Shown piece by piece: positions 1 through 8,643 of a stretch of 64,000 nucleotides of DNA. How positions within the stretch are numbered: the stretch's first letter is position 1; each line of letters opens with the position of its first letter. The DNA comes from CAVQBC01 sp963848415. GTDB lineage: Bacteria > Actinomycetota > Thermoleophilia > Solirubrobacterales > Solirubrobacteraceae. The stretch spans positions 744,001 to 808,000 of the forward strand of contig CAWKDN010000001.1 of NCBI GenBank assembly GCA_963848415.1. Direction: 5' to 3'. Under the pieces are notes generated by a model that made no database searches, was not told where the DNA came from, and saw only the letters and a list, made by a program, of their open reading frames with translations. Both the position numbers and the translations under genes were made by a program.

Positions 1-1179
1 GCGACGATCGTCGCCACCGCGACGGAGAACCTGCGCCGCTTCAACCTCGACCTGCGCGGCTACGACATCTCCTCGCTGCGGGTCAACGGCCTGCGGGCCG
101 GCTACGCGCGCACGGGCGAGCACGAGCTCGAGGTGACACCGCGGCTCCCGCTGTTCAAGCGCCGGCCGTTCGTGGTCACGATCCGCTACGCGGGCGTGCC
201 CGAGACGGTGGTCGACCCCGACGAGTCGATCGAGGGCTGGATCCACACGGACGACGGCGCGTTCGTGGTCAACGAGCCGCAGGGCTCGCCGGGCTGGTAC
301 CCGGCCAACGACAACCCGCGCGACAAGGCCACCTACTCGTTCGCGATCACAGTCCCGGAGGGCAAGACGGCGCTGGCCAACGGCATCCTCATCTCCCGCC
401 GCACGCGCGGCGCCAAGACGACCTGGCGCTGGCTCGAGCGCTACCCGATGGCGCCCTACCTGGCGACCGCCACCAACGGCGACTTCGACTTCCAGGTGTC
501 GCGCACCGACGACGGGCTCCCGGTGTACACCGCGGTCGACACGCCGGAGCGCACCGGCGCGCAGTTCGCCAACATCCCGCGGATCATCGACGTGCTCAGC
601 GAGGCCTACGGCCCGTATCCGTTCGAGGCCGCCGGCGGCATCGCCGACAACGCGTCCGAGGTGGGCTACGCGCTCGAGACCCAGACGAAGGCCAACTACG
701 CCAACGAGCCCTCGCTCGGCACCGTCGTCCACGAGATCTCCCACGAGTGGTTCGGCAACGCCGTGACGCTCACGGAGTGGAAGGACATCTGGCTCAACGA
801 GGGCTTCGCGCGCTTCTCGCAGTGGCTCTACACGGAGCGCACCGGCGGCATCCCCGCGTCGGAGGCCTTCCGAACGAGCTACGCCGCGCGCGCCCCCGAG
901 TACTGGGCGCTGCCGCCGGCCGACCTCGGCGGCCCGGAGAACCTGTTCACCTCGCCGCCCTACGACCGCGGGGCGATGACGCTGCAGGCGCTGCGCGAGA
1001 CGATCGGCGAGGAGGACTTCTTCGCCCTTGTCCGCAGCTGGTACCGCGAGAACCGCTACGGCAACGTCACGACGCCGCAGTTCATCGCCACGGCAGAGCG
1101 GGTGTCGGGCGAGCGGCTCGACGAGTTCTTCAGGCTGTGGCTCTACGCGCCGGGGCAGCCGCCGATCCCGGCCGGGTAG
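1..1179 (+). CDS. M1 family metallo-aminopeptidase (5' end outside window)
   Basis: The frame is open from base 1, so the N-terminus is missing. The first in-frame GTG (133) lies inside the beta-sandwich domain and should not be taken as the start. The zinc site is complete: HEISH followed by EWFGN near 730-750, with the third ligand Glu in LNEGF near 795-805. The substrate-facing GAMEN loop is altered to VGYALET near 661-680. The family removes N-terminal amino acids from peptides using one zinc ion. The ERAP-like C-terminal domain of the long members is absent, since the ORF stops shortly after the catalytic domain, which fits the short M1 type. A strong terminator hairpin follows. Confidence 0.9.
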   Translation, partial: ATIVATATENLRRFNLDLRGYDISSLRVNGLRAGYARTGEHELEVTPRLPLFKRRPFVVTIRYAGVPETVVDPDESIEGWIHTDDGAFVVNEPQGSPGWYPANDNPRDKATYSFAITVPEGKTALANGILISRRTRGAKTTWRWLERYPMAPYLATATNGDFDFQVSRTDDGLPVYTAVDTPERTGAQFANIPRIIDVLSEAYGPYPFEAAGGIADNASEVGYALETQTKANYANEPSLGTVVHEISHEWFGNAVTLTEWKDIWLNEGFARFSQWLYTERTGGIPASEAFRTSYAARAPEYWALPPADLGGPENLFTSPPYDRGAMTLQALRETIGEEDFFALVRSWYRENRYGNVTTPQFIATAERVSGERLDEFFRLWLYAPGQPPIPAG

Positions 1180-1190
1180 GCCTCGCGATG

Positions 1191-1223
1191 CTCGGGCGCC
1201 GGCCTGCGCCGGCGCCCGAGTTT
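1191..1223 (+). terminator. Rho-independent terminator after the M1 peptidase gene
   Basis: A perfect 13-bp stem (1191-1203 pairs with 1208-1220), loop CTGC, is followed by TTT. It lies 11 bp after the aminopeptidase stop codon. Confidence 0.7.
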
Positions 1224-1255
1224 GCCGTCGTGAAGAACTGGTGAAGACCTCGGTC

Positions 1256-1768
1256 ATGGCTGGTGTGGCCGACCAGACCCAGCACGTCGAGCAGGAGCCC
1301 GAGACGCGGGCGCTCGAAGAGCGCAAGCGCGACCGCCAGATGATCGAGCTGCTCAACGAGCTGCGCGTCGCGCTGCCCGGCGTGCAGCTGCTCTTCGGCT
1401 TTCTGCTCACCGTGCCGTTCAGCCAGCGCTTCGGCGACACGTCGGCGTTCCAGCGCGACGTCTTCTACGTCACCCTGGTGGCGGCGGCGGCCTCGACCGC
1501 CTTCCTGATCGCCCCGTCGGCGTCGCACCGGCTGCGCTTCCACCAGTCCGACCGCGCGTGGGTCGTCGAGTCGGCCAACCGGGCGATGATCGCCGGGCTG
1601 ATCGCCCTGGCCGTCGCGCTGGGCGGCGCGGTCCTGTTCATCACCGACGTGCTGTTCGACGGCGCGCGCGTGTGGATCTACACCGGCGCGGTGTGGGCGC
1701 TGATCGCCGGCGTGTGGTTCGTGCGACCGCTGCTGCGCGCGGCCCGCGGGCAATCGTCCGGGCCCTGA
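1256..1768 (+). CDS. DUF6328 family membrane protein
   Basis: A 170-residue protein with a charged N-terminus (about residues 1-35) followed by an amphipathic segment containing LPGVQLLFGFLLT, and three further hydrophobic segments at about 60-80, 105-130 and 135-155. The pattern (ELRVALPGVQ, then LTVPF, then an arginine-histidine turn IAPSASHRL) matches the DUF6328 family of small actinobacterial membrane proteins, whose function is unknown. The start is ATG 1256; an in-frame GTG at 1241 would add five residues. No clear Shine-Dalgarno sequence is seen for either. Confidence 0.75.
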   Translation: MAGVADQTQHVEQEPETRALEERKRDRQMIELLNELRVALPGVQLLFGFLLTVPFSQRFGDTSAFQRDVFYVTLVAAAASTAFLIAPSASHRLRFHQSDRAWVVESANRAMIAGLIALAVALGGAVLFITDVLFDGARVWIYTGAVWALIAGVWFVRPLLRAARGQSSGP

Positions 1769-1785
1769 GCGTCCTTGTCACCGGG

Positions 1786-2199
1786 TCAGGGGCCGCGGAA
1801 CGGGTTCTCGACCCGCACCCCCGCGTAGTCCGCGCCGTCACTGAGATCTTCGGAGAGCACCACCCCGCAGCCGAGCGCGCGGGCAGCCTCCAGGATCGCG
1901 GAGTCCCAGTAGGAGAGTCCGAATCGCTCCTTGGTGCTCAGCGCCGCCAGCACCACGCTCGTAGTGATCTCCTGGACCGGAAAGCGCAAGAAGGTCTGGA
2001 TCAGCTCGGCGGCGTCCGCGTGGCTGAGTCGATCGTCACGGCTCGCGCGCGTCGCCTGGACGTAGAACTCTTGCAAGACCTGGACGGAGAGGGCCAACTC
2101 CCGGCCGGTGAGGATCTCGACCGCTCGCTGGGCTTTCGCCCCCTCCTCCGGGTCACGGGAGATCGCGTAGAGCAAGACGTTCGTGTCAACGAACCGCAC
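1786..2199 (-). CDS. PIN-domain ribonuclease toxin, VapC type
   Basis: A 137-residue PIN-domain protein. The four acidic positions are visible: FVDTNVLLY (first Asp), QEFYV (Glu), YWDSAI (Asp) and LSEDLSD (Asp). VapC toxins are magnesium-dependent RNases that cut tRNA or rRNA and are neutralised by a partner antitoxin. The preferred start is GTG 2199, which overlaps the antitoxin 3' end by 14 bp (GTGCGGTTCGTTGA contains both). The longer reading from 2238 would add 13 residues of low-complexity sequence. Confidence 0.85.
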   Translation of the reverse strand: MRFVDTNVLLYAISRDPEEGAKAQRAVEILTGRELALSVQVLQEFYVQATRASRDDRLSHADAAELIQTFLRFPVQEITTSVVLAALSTKERFGLSYWDSAILEAARALGCGVVLSEDLSDGADYAGVRVENPFRGP

Positions 2200-2425
2200 G
2201 GGAGTGGAGCTCGTCGCGGTCGAGGCGATCGCGCGCACTGAATCGCTCGATCCGCTGCTGGACCTCGCGCTGGCGCGCTTCGAGCCGCGTGAACTCGGCG
2301 TCCCGATCCGACAGCGACCGTAGGTACTCGGCCACGAGCGCGCTGACCGAGCTCCCCCGTTCGGCCGCGCTGATCCTGGCCGCCCGATACACGTCGTCCG
2401 GCACCGAGAGCGTGATGTTCCTCAT
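2186..2425 (-). CDS. Ribbon-helix-helix antitoxin, VapB-like
   Basis: A 79-residue protein beginning MRNITLSVPDDVYRAAR, the beta-strand plus helix start of a ribbon-helix-helix DNA-binding domain, with the second helix at SSVSALVAEYLRSL. The C-terminal half is highly charged and would wrap the toxin. ATG 2425 is chosen because the RHH strand starts there; upstream in-frame ATGs would add eight residues that run into the operator-like repeats. It precedes and overlaps the PIN toxin gene, the usual order for autoregulated type II modules. Confidence 0.85.
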   Translation of the reverse strand: MRNITLSVPDDVYRAARISAAERGSSVSALVAEYLRSLSDRDAEFTRLEARQREVQQRIERFSARDRLDRDELHSRAVR

Positions 2426-2433
2426 CGCGGCAT

Positions 2434-2467
2434 TGTGGCACAGCATCACAACTTCTGTGCTACACAG
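2434..2467. promoter_or_regulatory. Operator-like inverted repeats upstream of the toxin-antitoxin pair
   Basis: Two inverted repeats share TGTG/CACA half-sites: TGTG-G-CACA at 2434-2442 and CTGTG-CTA-CACAG at 2455-2467. They lie 9 to 42 bp upstream of the antitoxin start. RHH antitoxins normally repress their own operon by binding paired short palindromes, so these are likely operator sites (inference). Confidence 0.5.
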
Positions 2468-2471
2468 TACG

Positions 2472-2939
2472 TCAAGCCGCCATGAACTGGTCGAGCTGTC
2501 GGCGGGTGGTCCGGCGCACGAGCAGGCCGAGCAGCGGCGTTCGGCCCAGCAGGCCCTGGGCAGGGCCCATCGCCTGCGCGCCCCAGCGGGCGAGGTCGAA
2601 GCGGTCGACGTGGTCGGCGATCAGTCCCTCGGGCGTGAAGCGGTAGGTGGCCCGCACGTCGTTGACGACCGGGCGCTGCCTCGGGCCGAAGCGGTAGTCG
2701 GCGATCCAGTGCGCGCTGCCGGTGGTGTCGGAGGCCTCGTGCTCGCGCAGCTCGACGCTCACGCCCGTCCCGCGACTGGTGAGCATTCGCCACATCGCCC
2801 CGACCTCGGGGCCCTCGAGCCGCCCGAAGGCGGGGTCCTCGAACGTCGCGGCCGGCGCGTAGCAGGTGGCCATCGCGTCGCCGTCGCCCGCGTCCAGCGC
2901 GGCGTAGAGGCGCTCGATCGTGGCGGCGGGATCGGCCAT
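2472..2939 (-). CDS. SnoaL/NTF2-like polyketide-cyclase-fold protein
   Basis: A 155-residue single-domain protein with the SnoaL-like pattern: N-terminal helix ATIERLYAALDAGDGDAMATCY, then FEDPAFG, and a strand ending ITPEG-like (RFTPEGLIADHVDRFD). The NTF2 fold is used for many small-molecule reactions and as a ligand-binding scaffold, so substrate cannot be inferred. The gene is transcribed away from the methyltransferase by a gap of about 115 bp. The C-terminal RTTRRQLDQF tail is unusually basic. Confidence 0.65.
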   Translation of the reverse strand: MADPAATIERLYAALDAGDGDAMATCYAPAATFEDPAFGRLEGPEVGAMWRMLTSRGTGVSVELREHEASDTTGSAHWIADYRFGPRQRPVVNDVRATYRFTPEGLIADHVDRFDLARWGAQAMGPAQGLLGRTPLLGLLVRRTTRRQLDQFMAA

Positions 2940-3055
2940 TGGCGGATCCTACGCCCGCTTCAGCGCTCCCGGGCGGCGGCGCGCTCGCTCAGGCCCGCGC
3001 GGCACCGCCGCCGGCGACCAGCACGCCGACGCGGGCCGCGCAGGCCGGGTGATGC

Positions 3056-4132
3056 CTAGGGCCGGGCTTCGTAGACGAGGTTGAACGGCGTCTCGGCCGC
3101 GGTGCGGAAGCGGCTGAAGCCGGCGTCGCCGACGACCTGGGCGATGCGGGCGGGCCCGGCTTGGGCGCCGAGCGCGAGCCCGACCTCCTGGGAGAGCGAG
3201 GCGGGCGTGCACAGCAGGGTGGAGAACCCGTAGTAGGCGCGGCCGACGGGGTTGAGGTTGTCCTGCACGTGGTCGCCGGCGGCGGGCTCGACGATCATCC
3301 ACGTGCCGTCGGTCGCCAGCGTGCCCAGCACGTGGCGGGCGGCGCCGACGGGGTCACCCATGTCGTGCAGGCAGTCGAACATCGTCACCAGGTCATAGCC
3401 CGAGCCGCTGTAGGCGCTGGCCGGGGTCGCCTCGAAGCGCACGCGGTCTGAGACGCCCGCTTCCTGCGCCCGCCGGCGGGCGGTCTCGATCGAGCCGGCG
3501 TGGTAGTCCGAGCCGACGAACTCGCTGTTCGGGAACGCGCCGGCCATCAAGATCGTCGACGCGCCGTGCCCGCAGCCGACGTCCGCGACCCGCGCCCCCT
3601 GCTGGAGACGCTCGACGACGCCGTCGAGCGCCGGCAGCCAGGACGGCAGCAGGTTGGCGTTGTAGCCGGGGCGGAAGAAGCGCTCACAGCCGTCGTGGAC
3701 GTGGTGGTTGTGCTCGTGCCAGCCGACCCCGTCACCGCTGCGCACCGCGTCGGTGATCCGCGGCGAGTCCAGCACCGACCCGAGCGCGATCTCGAAGAAC
3801 CCGGGCAGATAGGCCGGGCTGTCTGAGTCGGTCAGCGCGACCGTCTGCTCGGGCGCCAAGCTGTAGGTCCCCTGCTCGGGGTGATAGGTGACGAAGCCGC
3901 CGGCGGCCTGCGCGTTGAGCCACTCCCGCACGTACCGCTCCGCCGTCTGCGTCCGAGCGGCCAGCTCGCCCGGGGTCAGCGCCCCGGCCCCGGCGAGCGC
4001 GCGGTAGAGCCCCAGCCGGTCGCCCATCACCACCAGGGCGGCGTTCAGCGTGGCCCCGACCTCGTCCACGGCGCGGAAGACGAACTGCTCGAGCTTCTCG
4101 GCGTCCAGCGGAGCCTCTTCGACGATCGACAT
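3056..4132 (-). CDS. Class I SAM-dependent methyltransferase with N-terminal winged helix
   Basis: A 358-residue protein. Residues about 15-105 form a winged-helix, dimerisation-type domain of the Rv2258c kind (GLYRALAGAGALTPGELA then TAERYVREWLNAQAAGG). The C-terminal half is a Rossmann methyltransferase with motif I VADVGCGHGAST and FDCLHDMGDP at the post-motif region. The start MSIVEEAP is chosen because AGGAGG lies 7 nt before ATG 4132; two upstream in-frame starts are too close to that site. Substrate unknown. It is divergent from the LAL regulator gene, with palindromes in the shared gap. Confidence 0.8.
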   Translation of the reverse strand: MSIVEEAPLDAEKLEQFVFRAVDEVGATLNAALVVMGDRLGLYRALAGAGALTPGELAARTQTAERYVREWLNAQAAGGFVTYHPEQGTYSLAPEQTVALTDSDSPAYLPGFFEIALGSVLDSPRITDAVRSGDGVGWHEHNHHVHDGCERFFRPGYNANLLPSWLPALDGVVERLQQGARVADVGCGHGASTILMAGAFPNSEFVGSDYHAGSIETARRRAQEAGVSDRVRFEATPASAYSGSGYDLVTMFDCLHDMGDPVGAARHVLGTLATDGTWMIVEPAAGDHVQDNLNPVGRAYYGFSTLLCTPASLSQEVGLALGAQAGPARIAQVVGDAGFSRFRTAAETPFNLVYEARP

Positions 4133-4231
4133 CTGCATGCCTCCTGGCATCGGCGTTGCGGTCGATCCGCAGCCTGCAGCGCCGCCGCCCGCACGTCATG
4201 ACCCGAGCTGACCGACTTCGGCGGCCGGTTG

Positions 4232-4270
4232 GCAACCCGGGTTGCGAGCCGGAATGATCAGTTCTGATCA
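4232..4270. promoter_or_regulatory. Palindromes between methyltransferase and LAL regulator genes
   Basis: GCAACCCGGGTTGC (4232-4245) is a perfect 14-bp palindrome. It is followed by TGATCA-GTTC-TGATCA (4255-4270), two identical 6-bp palindromes 4 bp apart. They lie in the divergent intergenic region, 20 to 58 bp before the LAL start, and are good candidates for regulator binding sites; the binding protein is not known. Confidence 0.45.
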
Positions 4271-4290
4271 AGCGTTCCCCGAGTCACGCC

Positions 4291-7278
4291 ATGAGCGCCC
4301 TTCCCGGACATCTCGCCGTCACCTCGCCGTTCCCCTTCGTCGGTCGCTCCGCCGAGCTGGAGCGCCTGCGCACGCTCATCCCCCGGGCCGACGGCGAGCG
4401 CGGCCGGGTCGTGCTGCTCGCGGGCGAGGCGGGCTCGGGCAAGAGCCGACTGGTGCGCGAGTTCGCCGCCGAGGCGGCGGCGGACGGCGCGCTCGTCCTC
4501 TACGGCGCCTGCGACGCCGTGGTGCCGACGCCCTACGGGCCGTTCGCCGAGGCGCTCGACCAGCTCGCGCGCGGGCTCGAGCCCGCCGAGCTGCGGGCCG
4601 CGCTCGGTGCCGGCGGCGGCGAGCTGACCCGCCTGCTGCCCGACCTGGCCGCTCGCGCCGGCACGCTCCCGCAGGCGGTCGAGGCCGACTCCGACACCGA
4701 GCGCCACCGGCTGCACACCGCGGTCGCCGGGCTGCTCGCGGCCGTCTGCGCCCGCCGCACGATGCTCCTGGTGATCGAGGACGGGCACTGGGCCGACGCG
4801 GCGACGCTCCTGCTGCTGCGCCACCTCGCGCGCGCCGGCGGCCCACGCCTGCTGCTGCTCGCCACCTTCCGCGACACCGAGGCCGACGTCCCCGCGGCGC
4901 TGGCGGAGACACTCGCTGAGCTGCGTCGCTACGACGTCGTGCGCCTGCGGCTCTCGGGGCTCTCCGGCGAGGACGTGGCCGACTTCGTCCGCCGGGCCGG
5001 CGCGGGCGAGCTCGGCGCCGAGCCGCGGGCGCTCGCCGAGGCCATCCGCGCGCTCACGGAGGGCAACGCGTTCCTGGTCTGCGAGCTGTGGCGCGCCCTG
5101 GTGGAGACGGGCGCGGTCGAGCTGGCGGACGGGACGATCCGGATCCACCGCTCGCCCGAGCAGCTCGGCAGCCCCGAGAGCGTGCGCGAGGTCTCAAGCC
5201 AGCGCCTCGCCCGGCTGGCGCCGCAGACCGGCGACCTGCTCGAGCTGGCCGCCACCCTCGGGACGGAGTTCGACCTCGACGTGGTGCGGCGGGCCGCCGG
5301 GCTCGGCGACGAGGAGCTGCGGCGCGCCGTCGACGAGGCGCTTCGGAGCGGCATGCTCGACGCGGTGCCCGGCAGCGGGCTCACCTGGCGCTTCGCCCAC
5401 GAGCTGGTGCGACGCGCGCTCTACGACCGGCTGTCCGGGCCGCGCCGAGCCGAGCTGCATCTCCGTGTCGGCGAGGCGCTCGAGGCCGGCGGCACGCGCT
5501 CGGGCCGGGCGCTCGCGGACCTCGCCCACCACTTCGCCGCTGCCGCGCCGTTCGGGCCGCGCGACCGCGCCGTCGAGTTCAACCTGCTGGCGGCGCGCTC
5601 GGCCGGCGCGGCGCTCGCCTTCGAGGAGGCGGCCGGCGGGCTGCGCACGGCGCTCGAGCTGGGCGTCGAGGATCCCGCCGAGCGCGCGGGGGTGCTGCTC
5701 GAGCTCGGGCAGGCCTGCCATCGCGGCGGCAAGGCGACCGCGGCGCTCGAGGCCTTCGCGGCGGCAGCGGGGATCGCCCGCGAGCTGGGCGACGCGCGGC
5801 TGCTGGCCGAGGCGGCGATCGGCTACGAGGAGACCTGCTGGCGGCCGAGCATCACCGACCGCGGCGCGGTTGAGCTGCTCGAGGAGGCCACCGACGCGCT
5901 CGGAGACGAGGACGACGAGCTGCGCGTCGGGCTGCTCGCCGGGCTCGCGCGCGCCCGCGACATCCGCGGCGACCGCGAGCGCGGGGCGGTGGTGCGGGCG
6001 AGCGCCGTCGCGATGGCGCGGCGGCTGGACGACCGCGCCGGGCTCGCGACGGTGCTGATGCGCTCCTACTGGTCGCACGGGACCACCTCGCTGGAGGAGA
6101 TCCTCGACATGCTCACCGAGGCCAAGCAGCTCAGCGAGGAGCTGGGCGACACCGAGATCCAGACCGAGGCGATGGCGTGGCGGGTGCCGGCGCTGGTCGC
6201 CCTGTGCGACCTCGAGTCCGCCCGGCCGGAGGCGCTGGCGCTGCGCGAGACGGCGGAGCGCACGGCCCAGCCCTACTGGCTGCACGTCGCCGAGCACTAC
6301 GGCTCCGCGCTGGCCCTGAGCGACGGCCGGCTCGAGGCGGCCGAGACGTTCGCGCACCGCTCGAACGAGTGGCGCCGGCTGTTCGCCTGGCGCGACCCGT
6401 CGGGCATCTACGGCCTCCAGATGTTCAGCGTGCGGCGCGAGCTGGGGCGGCTGGCGGAGCTCGCGCCGGTGATGCGGGTGCTGGCCGGCGACCCGCGGCG
6501 CGACGGGCCGTGGCGGCCGGGCCTCGTCGCCATGCTCGCCGAGCTGGGGATGGAGGCGGAGGCCAGGCGCGAGCTCGCCCGCCTCGCGGCCGACGGGCTC
6601 GACCCGTTCAGGTCATCGCTCTGGCTCGCCTCGCTCGTCTATCTCACCGACGCCTGCGCCGCGCTCGGCGACGAGGCCGTCGCCGCGCTGGTCTACCCCG
6701 AGCTCGAGCCGTTCGGGGGCGGCAACGTCATGGTCGGCCACCTGGTCAACTGCTACGGCGCCGCCGACCGCTACCTCGGAATGCTCGCGGCGACGCTCGG
6801 GGAGGCCGGCGCCGCCGAGGAGCACTTCGAGCGCGGCCTTGCGCTGAACCGGCGGATGGGCGCGGAGACCTGGGTCGCCCACACCGCCTACGAGTACGGG
6901 CGCTTCCTGCTCGCCCGGCGGCGCGGCCCGCGCGAGCGGGCCGAAGCACTGCTCGGCGAGGCCGCGTCGCTCGCCCGGCGCATCGGGATGCCCGCGCTCG
7001 AGGCCAGGATCGAGGCGCTCGGCGCCTCGATCGCGGCGGGCGGACTGCCCGACGGCCTGTCCCCGCGCGAGGCGCAGATCCTGGGGCTCGTGGCTCACGG
7101 CCTGAGCAACCGGCAGCTCGGCGAGACGCTGTCGATCAGCGAGCACACGGCGGCCAACCACGTCCGCAGCATCCTGCGCAAGACCGGCTGCGCCAACCGC
7201 ACCGAGGCCGCGTCCTACGCGCACCGCAGCGGGCTCGCGACGGGCAGCGCGCGTGACGCGAGCACGGTTCGCAGGTAG
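4291..7278 (+). CDS. Large ATP-binding LuxR-family (LAL) transcriptional regulator
   Basis: A 995-residue LAL/MalT-type regulator. An AAA-16-like ATPase occupies about residues 15-330, with Walker A GEAGSGKS at 45-52 and a Walker B-like LLVIEDGHWAD near 160. A long helical, TPR-like middle (about 400-920) follows. The C-terminal LuxR helix-turn-helix (about 930-985) reads LSPREAQILGLVAHGLSN and ISEHTAANHVRSIL. Such proteins are signal-dependent activators whose ATPase controls oligomerisation. It is divergent from a methyltransferase gene and followed after 11 bp by a DUF4242 gene, so those are the likeliest local targets. Confidence 0.9.
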   Translation: MSALPGHLAVTSPFPFVGRSAELERLRTLIPRADGERGRVVLLAGEAGSGKSRLVREFAAEAAADGALVLYGACDAVVPTPYGPFAEALDQLARGLEPAELRAALGAGGGELTRLLPDLAARAGTLPQAVEADSDTERHRLHTAVAGLLAAVCARRTMLLVIEDGHWADAATLLLLRHLARAGGPRLLLLATFRDTEADVPAALAETLAELRRYDVVRLRLSGLSGEDVADFVRRAGAGELGAEPRALAEAIRALTEGNAFLVCELWRALVETGAVELADGTIRIHRSPEQLGSPESVREVSSQRLARLAPQTGDLLELAATLGTEFDLDVVRRAAGLGDEELRRAVDEALRSGMLDAVPGSGLTWRFAHELVRRALYDRLSGPRRAELHLRVGEALEAGGTRSGRALADLAHHFAAAAPFGPRDRAVEFNLLAARSAGAALAFEEAAGGLRTALELGVEDPAERAGVLLELGQACHRGGKATAALEAFAAAAGIARELGDARLLAEAAIGYEETCWRPSITDRGAVELLEEATDALGDEDDELRVGLLAGLARARDIRGDRERGAVVRASAVAMARRLDDRAGLATVLMRSYWSHGTTSLEEILDMLTEAKQLSEELGDTEIQTEAMAWRVPALVALCDLESARPEALALRETAERTAQPYWLHVAEHYGSALALSDGRLEAAETFAHRSNEWRRLFAWRDPSGIYGLQMFSVRRELGRLAELAPVMRVLAGDPRRDGPWRPGLVAMLAELGMEAEARRELARLAADGLDPFRSSLWLASLVYLTDACAALGDEAVAALVYPELEPFGGGNVMVGHLVNCYGAADRYLGMLAATLGEAGAAEEHFERGLALNRRMGAETWVAHTAYEYGRFLLARRRGPRERAEALLGEAASLARRIGMPALEARIEALGASIAAGGLPDGLSPREAQILGLVAHGLSNRQLGETLSISEHTAANHVRSILRKTGCANRTEAASYAHRSGLATGSARDASTVRR

Positions 7279-7289
7279 GCTCCGGCGCG

Positions 7290-7583
7290 ATGCCGCTCTA
7301 CATGATCGAGCGCACGTTCGCCGAGCAGCTCGACCTCTCTGACGAGGACATCAAGCTGATCGACGACGTCAACGCCGACGAGGGCGTGCGCTGGCTCTTC
7401 TCGTTCTTGAGCGCCGACCGGCGGCGCACGTACTGCCTCTACGAGGCGCCCTCGCCCGAGGCGATCAAGGCCGCGGCGAGCCGCAACGGCGTCCCGGCCG
7501 GGGCGATCGTGGAGCTCGGCCCGGGCGCGCCGCAGCTCAACGGCCGCCTGCAGGACTGGGCGGGAGCGCTGCAGGCGGACTAG
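7290..7583 (+). CDS. DUF4242 (SCO4226-type) small protein
   Basis: A 97-residue ferredoxin-like-fold protein with the DUF4242 pattern: MPLYMIERTF at the start, then VRWLFSFLSADRRRTYCLYEAPSPEAI. SCO4226 of Streptomyces binds nickel, but metal binding here is not shown. ATG 7290 has no Shine-Dalgarno sequence. TAGGCT ends 8 nt upstream, but its TAG is also the LAL stop codon, so a leaderless promoter is possible rather than certain. The TAG stop at 7581-7583 lies in the CTAG at the left boundary of the IS481 element. Confidence 0.8.
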   Translation: MPLYMIERTFAEQLDLSDEDIKLIDDVNADEGVRWLFSFLSADRRRTYCLYEAPSPEAIKAAASRNGVPAGAIVELGPGAPQLNGRLQDWAGALQAD

Positions 7584-7584
7584 T
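7579..7584. repeat. Left target-site duplication of the IS481 element (ACTAGT)
   Basis: ACTAGT here matches ACTAGC at 8639-8644 in five of six bases. IS481 of Bordetella pertussis is known to duplicate NCTAGN on insertion, which fits this site. Confidence 0.7.
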
Positions 7585-8638
7585 TGTAGTTCCTGAGGAG
7601 GTTGTTCTTCGATCCGGGTCTCCTTGGAGGCTGAGAGCTGCCAAGCGACTCAGTCCTTCCAAGGAGGGCCCGGATGCAGCTTCACGCTAACGCGGCGGTC
7701 AGTCTGATCAAGCGCCGGCAAGTGGTCGAGCGAGTGCTCGAGCAAGGCTGGTCGATCGCTGAGGCGGCGCGCGCCGCCGAGATCAGTTCTAAGACTTGCG
7801 GGAAGTGGGTGTCTAGATACCGCGCGGACCGAGAGTGCGGTTTGCTGGACCGCAGCTCGGCCCCTAAGACCGTCGCTAACCGCACCTGCGAGCGTCGCGT
7901 TGCAGCGATCGCGGCGTTGCGACGGTTGCGGTTCACCGGCCCGGAGATCGCCGAAACGCTGCGCATGCCGCTCTCGACGGTGTCGGGCATCTTGACGCGG
8001 ATTGGGATGGGTCGCCTGGGCCGGCTCGGCTTAGAGCCGGCGGAGCGCTTTGAGCGCGCCCGACCGGGCGAGCTGATTCACATCGACGTCAAGAAGCTGG
8101 GGCGGATCGCGCGGCCGGGACACCGAGTGCTCGGCGGCCAGCCGGCACGCGGACGGGCCGGCTATCACCGCCAGCAGCACAGCCTCGGCTGGGAGTTCGT
8201 CCACGTCGCCATCGACGACTGCACCAGGCTTGCCTACGTCGAAGTCCTCAACGACGAACGACCCGCCACCGCGATCGCCTTCCTGCGACGAGCCATCGCG
8301 TTCTACCGCCGCTACGGCATCCACGTCGAGCGACTGATCACCGACAACGGAAACGCCTACCGCTCGGCCGCCCACGCGATCGCCTGCCGCGCGCTGGGCA
8401 TCCGCCACCTGCGCACACGCCCCTATCGACCGCAAACCAACGGCAAGGCCGAGCGCTTCATCCGCACCATGCTCAGCAGCTGGGGCCTACGGCGCGCTCT
8501 ACCGCAACAGCACCGAACGCACCGCCGCGCTTGACGGCTGGCTGCACCACTACAACCATCTGCGACGACACGCAGCCCTCGGCCACAAGCCCCCGATCGC
8601 TCGCCTCAACGAGAAGAACAACCTCCTCGGGACTTACA
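7585..8638 (+). mobile_element. IS481-family insertion sequence
   Basis: A 1054-bp element with 26-bp terminal inverted repeats: 7585-7610 begins TGTAGTTCCTGAGG and the complement of 8613-8638 begins TGTAAGTCCCGAGG. They agree at 23 of 26 positions and share the last 12 (AGGTTGTTCTTC preceded by AGG). The ends are TG...CA, and the flanks carry the CTAG-type duplication expected for the family. It holds one transposase frame with a single-base disruption. Before insertion, DUF4242 and the DUF1269 gene would have met at ACTAGC with interlocked stop codons. Confidence 0.9.
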
Positions 8639-8643
8639 ACTAG
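7674..8643 (+). pseudogene. IS481 transposase, interrupted by a +1 frameshift
   Basis: The N-terminal helix-turn-helix (about residues 12-60) is followed by an rve/DDE integrase core with Asp in IHIDVKK and AIDDCTR, Asp in ITDNGNAYRS and Glu in NGKAERFIRTML. The frame is right up to TGG 8481-8483; one extra G (8484) then shifts it. From 8485 the correct frame continues AYGALYRNSTER...WLHHYN to TAG 8641-8643, giving 322 residues if repaired. An AAGGAGG site precedes ATG 7674. The stop codon lies outside the IS, in the duplicated CTAG. One TTA codon (8031) is present, rare in this genome. Confidence 0.85.

Noticed and set aside
8478..8490. Programmed frameshifting in the IS481 transposase
   Set aside because: IS481 transposases are normally one frame, and similar one-base insertions occur in unrelated genes here, so a mutation or sequence error is likelier.
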